DNA of 34,949 bases from Amoebophrya sp. AT5.2 (taxonomy: Eukaryota > Sar > Dinophyceae > Syndiniales > Amoebophryaceae): assembly GCA_005223375.1 (NCBI GenBank), contig RXOD01003951.1, positions 1 to 34,949 of the forward strand, written 5' to 3'. The notes under the pieces are model-generated. The model did no database searches. It was not told where the DNA came from and saw nothing but the letters and a program-made list of their open reading frames with translations. A program made the position numbers and the translations under genes. Within the stretch, counting starts at the first letter, position 1. Every line of letters starts with the position of its first letter. Positions 31,018-34,949 of the stretch are shown here, piece by piece.

Positions 31018-34000
31018 TTAATCCAGCAGCCGAAAGAGCGAGCCAGAGGGTCTTGGCTGAGGTGCACGATTCACACTCGTGCCCGTCACAAGTTCCGCAC
31101 CCTGAGAAACTGAATAAGCTGCACTTCCAATTCGATATCCATCTCCATCGGTTTCGACGGTCTCCTTCGCAAACTCCTCCTCTCGCAGCGTAGTTTTGGT
31201 CTCCTCCAGTAGCCGCAACGCGCCATCGCTACTGTAACCGATGTCCACGTGACTCTTCGGAAGCACCGGCGAGTTATTTGTTGTAGTCCCGCTCGACGCG
31301 TGTTCATCGTAGGCGCTCCTGGTTCCTGCGACGTCCTGCTGATGCGACGCATCCACCGATCTACCGCCGCTTCTGTGATTCTTGGTCAAAAAATCATCAT
31401 GATGAGGCGCAAGAGGAGGGCGATGCCCGAACAGAGTCCTACCCGTTCCGTCTCCGTTTCCGGCAGCTAAATCAGGAAACGCGAACCCGACGCCTCCGGC
31501 GTCCTCGGCGTTTATCTGAGGAATCGGCGTGTTCATTAACATCTGAATCTTCAGCCGCTCGCTCCAAGGAAGGTCGCTCTCGTCAAAGTTGTTGCCGCTG
31601 TTCGTGATCTCCCGTCGCAGCAATGCGCCGCGGAAGATGGGGATTCGCAGCCGTGCGCCGCTCGAAGACGATGAAGATGAAGATGTTGGAGACGGAATAG
31701 TACTTCTGATTCTACTGCTCCACCCCGCTCCTAGTGCTGCCGTGACGATGTCCTCGACTGCCTCCGGATTCAAGTCTCGAAACGTTGCGACCTTCTTGCC
31801 GTTCAGAACATCCAGCTTCAGTGCGGTGTTTCCCCGTGCATCGCTGGCTTCGAGGAAATCCATCGCGCGCACGTCCCGCAGTCCGGGTCGGGATGAAAAC
31901 GAATTGTTCGCTGTCTCTGCATCGGCACTCGACGAAGGAGTTGCCGTCGACAGCAGCCGTCGCAATTTTTCCGTCTGCCGATCACTGCAGATGGTGAGAA
32001 ACTGCACTAAGGACACGCTCGTCTCGTCCAACTCTCCACAGCCGTTTCTTCGCGCGTACTGGAGCACAGTTTCGTCGGCGCACTGGTCCGTACAGTTTGC
32101 CAGATACACTCCTGCCTCGAGATCGCCCGTTCCGGCCAAAGAGCGCTGGTTTACGTTTGCCGAAGAGATCAGCGCCCCCTCGGAAGAAGAAATCAGCATC
32201 TTGGTGTGCACGTAGACGCCGTAAAACTCCAGCTTCCAGCCACCTGTCTGCGACTCCGGCCGCTGCAGCAAGCTCGCATCGACGTCCGCAGGGGCCTCTT
32301 GATTCTCATGATCGTCGTCGGCATCCGGATCAGCGTCGGAAGCCGAAGTAGATGCAGTGACCGATGACAGCGAAGCCGAGGATGCGCTGGAAAGGCCGTT
32401 GCGAGAGAAGGTCAACGAGGTATCAGTATTGCTATCACCATCCACATGTTCCAGTGCTTCCCCATACGATAGAAACGCAGACGCCATGTGGAAGAATGCG
32501 AGTCGACCGCAGTTCCCTGTTGATGTTGCTTTCTTTTGCTCCCCGGAATTTTCCCCCGCAATTTCTGCCGAGTCAGCATCTTGGCTCTCTGTCTGCAGGA
32601 ACGAAAAATGCTCTTCGCGTTCGCCACGGCCTCTGGTTCTAATCATGCTGCGACCGCTACCGCTTACAACCTCCGCGCGGTCATCTGTTTCTGTGCACCT
32701 CGCAAGGTACTTGCGATGTGCGGCGTCGGCTTCGAGGCGTTGCAGCGTGCGCCACGTGCCCGCGGATTCCATCGGGTTTCCACTCTGGACATACGGAACA
32801 GTGATCGCAAGAGAGAACTTTTTGCCCGCCGTGCCCCCTGCTGGCAGTTTTCTACCTCTTCTGCGCTCTGCGGTGGCAGCTTTCCGCAGCTGCTTTGAGA
32901 AAACGCAGGGGAGCGGTTCGCCAGAATCTGTGCCGTCACCGGCCCCGCAAAAATCCCCTGCCGCCATCTGGAAGTACTGCGACTCCACGTACAGAAAGGG
33001 CGGCCGCTCCCCCGAGCCAGCTGCCTTTGGTTCATTTCGGCCAGCAGCACTCACAGTCTTCTGAATCATTTCCTCTAGTTTGTTCGTCAGCATGCGCCTC
33101 TCGTCGGCGAAGCTCGGCGGCCCATTCCAGACGATTGCAATCGGCTGCTTCTCGTCCCTTGCTGACAAACTGGCGGTGTGTAGCCACTTGTCTTGATCCT
33201 CGTTCCACGCCACAGGCGACAGCAGCGATCCCGACAAGAAAAACGCCCGCGGAGTGGCCTCCAGCGTTTGTCCGATTCGCACGAGGCGGCGGCGGAGGCT
33301 CTCGCCCAAGATGGGCGCGTTTTCGACTAGCACGGAAAAATCCTGACGCTCCTGCGTCACGAGAGGGTCCACCGTCAAGAGATCGTGGGCGGCAGGGGAA
33401 AACCTTGTTATCAAAAGCAAAACAGTGAGTAAGTATCCAACTGTTGTTGTTCGCGCCCGCCTCTAAATCAGAATAACAATAATAAATGGCCCAAAAAAAT
33501 TAAGTACCTCCCCTTGAACGGGTCGATGCCTCCGATGATGAAGTGCTTCGCGTCGATGAGGAATATCTTGGCGTGGTTGATGTTCGTCCAGCCGTTCGAG
33601 CCCCAGTGAAACCCGAACCAGTGCACGTCCCACTCCTTGCGGACTAAGTCCGCAACCGTCGGGCTTGCGAACAGCATGGTGCCGACGTCCGGGTGCGGTG
33701 ATGTCAGCAGCCATTTTTCGCTCACAACGTCGCTCCGGACCTCGTGCAGAAGCACTTCGCGGAGCGTGGGCGTTTGCTTCTTGTTTGCCGTTGCAGCGGA
33801 AGTAGTGGAGGTTCCCATGTTGTCGTCGTCGCCGCCCCGAGCATTCCGACTTTCGTCCTCCTCCCCCAAGATCGGGAAGCCGCCGTCAAAGAAGGTCGAA
33901 ACAATGTGAATGGAACTCTTCGCGCTCCGAAGGAGCCGGCCGAGAGTGCGCGAAAACTCGCGCCCGTCATGCAGCAGGCGGAAACTAGAACCGCCTGGGG

Positions 34001-34544
34001 TGCTGGTGGACGGCGTGTGCGTGGCGGGGACCGGGACTGCTGCCGAGTGTACAATTCCAGCAAGGTCGGCTGCAATTTTCGCGTTATTTCCATCCTCATC
34101 CGCCCGCCCTTGAGCGAAATTCATTTGCGCTACATCTTGAAGACCATCGTGGAGCGCCAGTTGCGCTGCAGCTGTGAAGGATTTTTTCTTCGTGCCACTG
34201 GTGCGCGCCGAATCTCGCTGGTGTTCGAGGAGCATAAAGCTTTGCGCAGCGGAACCATCTTCCAGCTGCGCTCTGGACGACCCTTCACCTGCTTCCCCCC
34301 GCTGTGCTGCTGCCGAAGTGCTGCTCCTGCTTTGCTGGGGCAACTCACCATCCGGAAACCGCAGGTTGTCGTGCGCCGCATGCGCAGCTGGGTACAGCTT
34401 TTCAGTAGTTTCGGTTAGATTTTTTAGTCCTTCCGACGTCGATATAAACGACTTCCGCGAAGGCGCATCACCATGGGCGCTGCAGAGAAGGACTGCGAGC
34501 AGGGTGACCACCTCCTTCAAATTGATCACATTTTCAATCGCCAT
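31018..34544 (-). CDS. Secreted phospholipase D-family protein with two HKD motifs
   Basis: Exons 34544-33508 and 33403-31018 give 1140 residues. The N-terminus (MAIENVINLK, then EVVTLLAVLLCSAHG) looks like a signal peptide. The first HKD is INHAKIFLIDAKHFIIGGID (His about 324), with the expected GG-I-D after it. The intron 33404-33507 (GTACTT...ACAAG, 104 bases) falls exactly so that the PLD pattern GGIDPFKG-RF continues. The second motif is VHTKMLISS (His about 745), followed by SSANVNQRS and DLEAGVYL. Here the motif Asp is Ser, while His and Lys remain. The two halves are separated by a long Ser/Asp-rich insert, making the protein larger than most bacterial-type PLDs. Such enzymes hydrolyse or transfer phosphodiester bonds in phospholipids or nucleic acids; the substrate is unknown. 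The TTG-started frame at 33420 is part of the intron plus exon 2. Confidence 0.9.
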
Positions 34545-34949
34545 CTTCGGAATGATGTGAATATAGTATTCGACGCAGAAAGTCAGTAGATGGAAGCGAG
34601 TCTCCGCAGCCGAAGGTGTGCATATAGCATAACTACACTTCTACGGTACGAGTTCGCAAAAGAAGACCAAGCAACATCCGACACGAGCGCCTCCCTGGCC
34701 TCTGCGGCTTCAAGCCCACTCCCAGTCCGATAGTTATCCTAAAGCTTTGCGTTAACATGATGAATGTGAATCCACGGCTTTACATAAAGTGTCGGCGCAA
34801 CTGATACCACGTTTGCGTTAACGTAAAGTGTCGGCGCAACGTTGTGCTAGCGAGTAAAACCTAAAACTGCCACCGCCTCGCGCTCATCAAAGCACAACTC
34901 GTGCTCAGAAGAAGTTCGACTTCGAGAAGTGTTGAACACGGGCGAAATC
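34545..34949. other. Upstream region of the phospholipase D gene
   Basis: No coding frame is evident. It should hold the leader and promoter of the gene starting at 34544, plus whatever lies beyond the window. A duplicated pair of short sequences at 34746-34840 is the only structure I see. Confidence 0.5.
34746..34840. repeat. Duplicated two-part motif
   Basis: The sequence tttgcgttaac occurs at 34746-34756 and 34812-34822, and taaagtgtcggcgcaac at 34785-34801 and 34824-34840. In the first copy the two parts are 28 bases apart. In the second they are separated by a single g. It looks like a duplication in which one copy gained or lost the spacer. Confidence 0.85.

Noticed and set aside
33404..33420. 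TTG at 33420 as a start codon for the second PLD frame
   Set aside because: It lies inside the intron. The PLD motif continues across the junction 33508/33403, so no separate gene starts there. The same reasoning rejects TTG starts at 4625 and 26022.
1..34949. CRISPR arrays, tRNA or rRNA genes, prokaryotic operons
   Set aside because: No regularly spaced repeats, no cloverleaf or rRNA-like segments that I could recognise, and clear spliceosomal introns throughout.

Overview
This window reads as eukaryotic nuclear DNA from a protist. Nearly every convincing gene is on the minus strand, and most are cut by spliceosomal introns of about 65 to 850 bases. My best guess is an alveolate of the dinoflagellate lineage, such as a syndinian like Amoebophrya. 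The reasons are one-directional gene order, very short intergenic gaps, a ciliary gene (NME7), and one intron that looks like a transposon-derived introner. No ribosomal gene or other taxonomic marker is present, so this is inference.

Reading the minus strand from high to low coordinates: a secreted phospholipase D-family protein (34544-31018); a membrane-anchored SAM-dependent methyltransferase (29964-28054); a signal-bearing protein with a repeated coiled coil (27331-24970, one frame break); a low-complexity protein with a C-terminal membrane anchor (23684-21758); a divergent protein-kinase-like gene whose splice acceptor lies only 47 bases after the previous stop (21604-18536, one frame break); a small Cys-containing gene (18347-18055); a partly resolved gene ending at 16038; a large membrane protein overlapping it (16051-12865, one frame break); NME7 in eight exons (11616-8040); a two-helix membrane protein (7351-6683); and a seven-exon Gly/Pro-rich protein with RGG-like runs (5778-2152). 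The left 2 kb holds only fragments.

Exon structures were built by matching GT...AG junctions to reading-frame phase. For NME7 and the phospholipase D gene they were also checked against conserved family motifs. The NME7 model has 379 residues, close to the animal protein, and both NDK histidines are in place. Its last intron (8093-8570) is different from the others. It has a 5-bp flanking direct repeat, imperfect terminal inverted repeats, and no position where both splice ends are canonical. It is the best candidate for a recently inserted intron-generating mobile element. Many of the other introns begin GTAC rather than GTAAG.

The genes do not form an obvious pathway. Several encode membrane or secreted proteins, and NME7 points to a flagellated stage.
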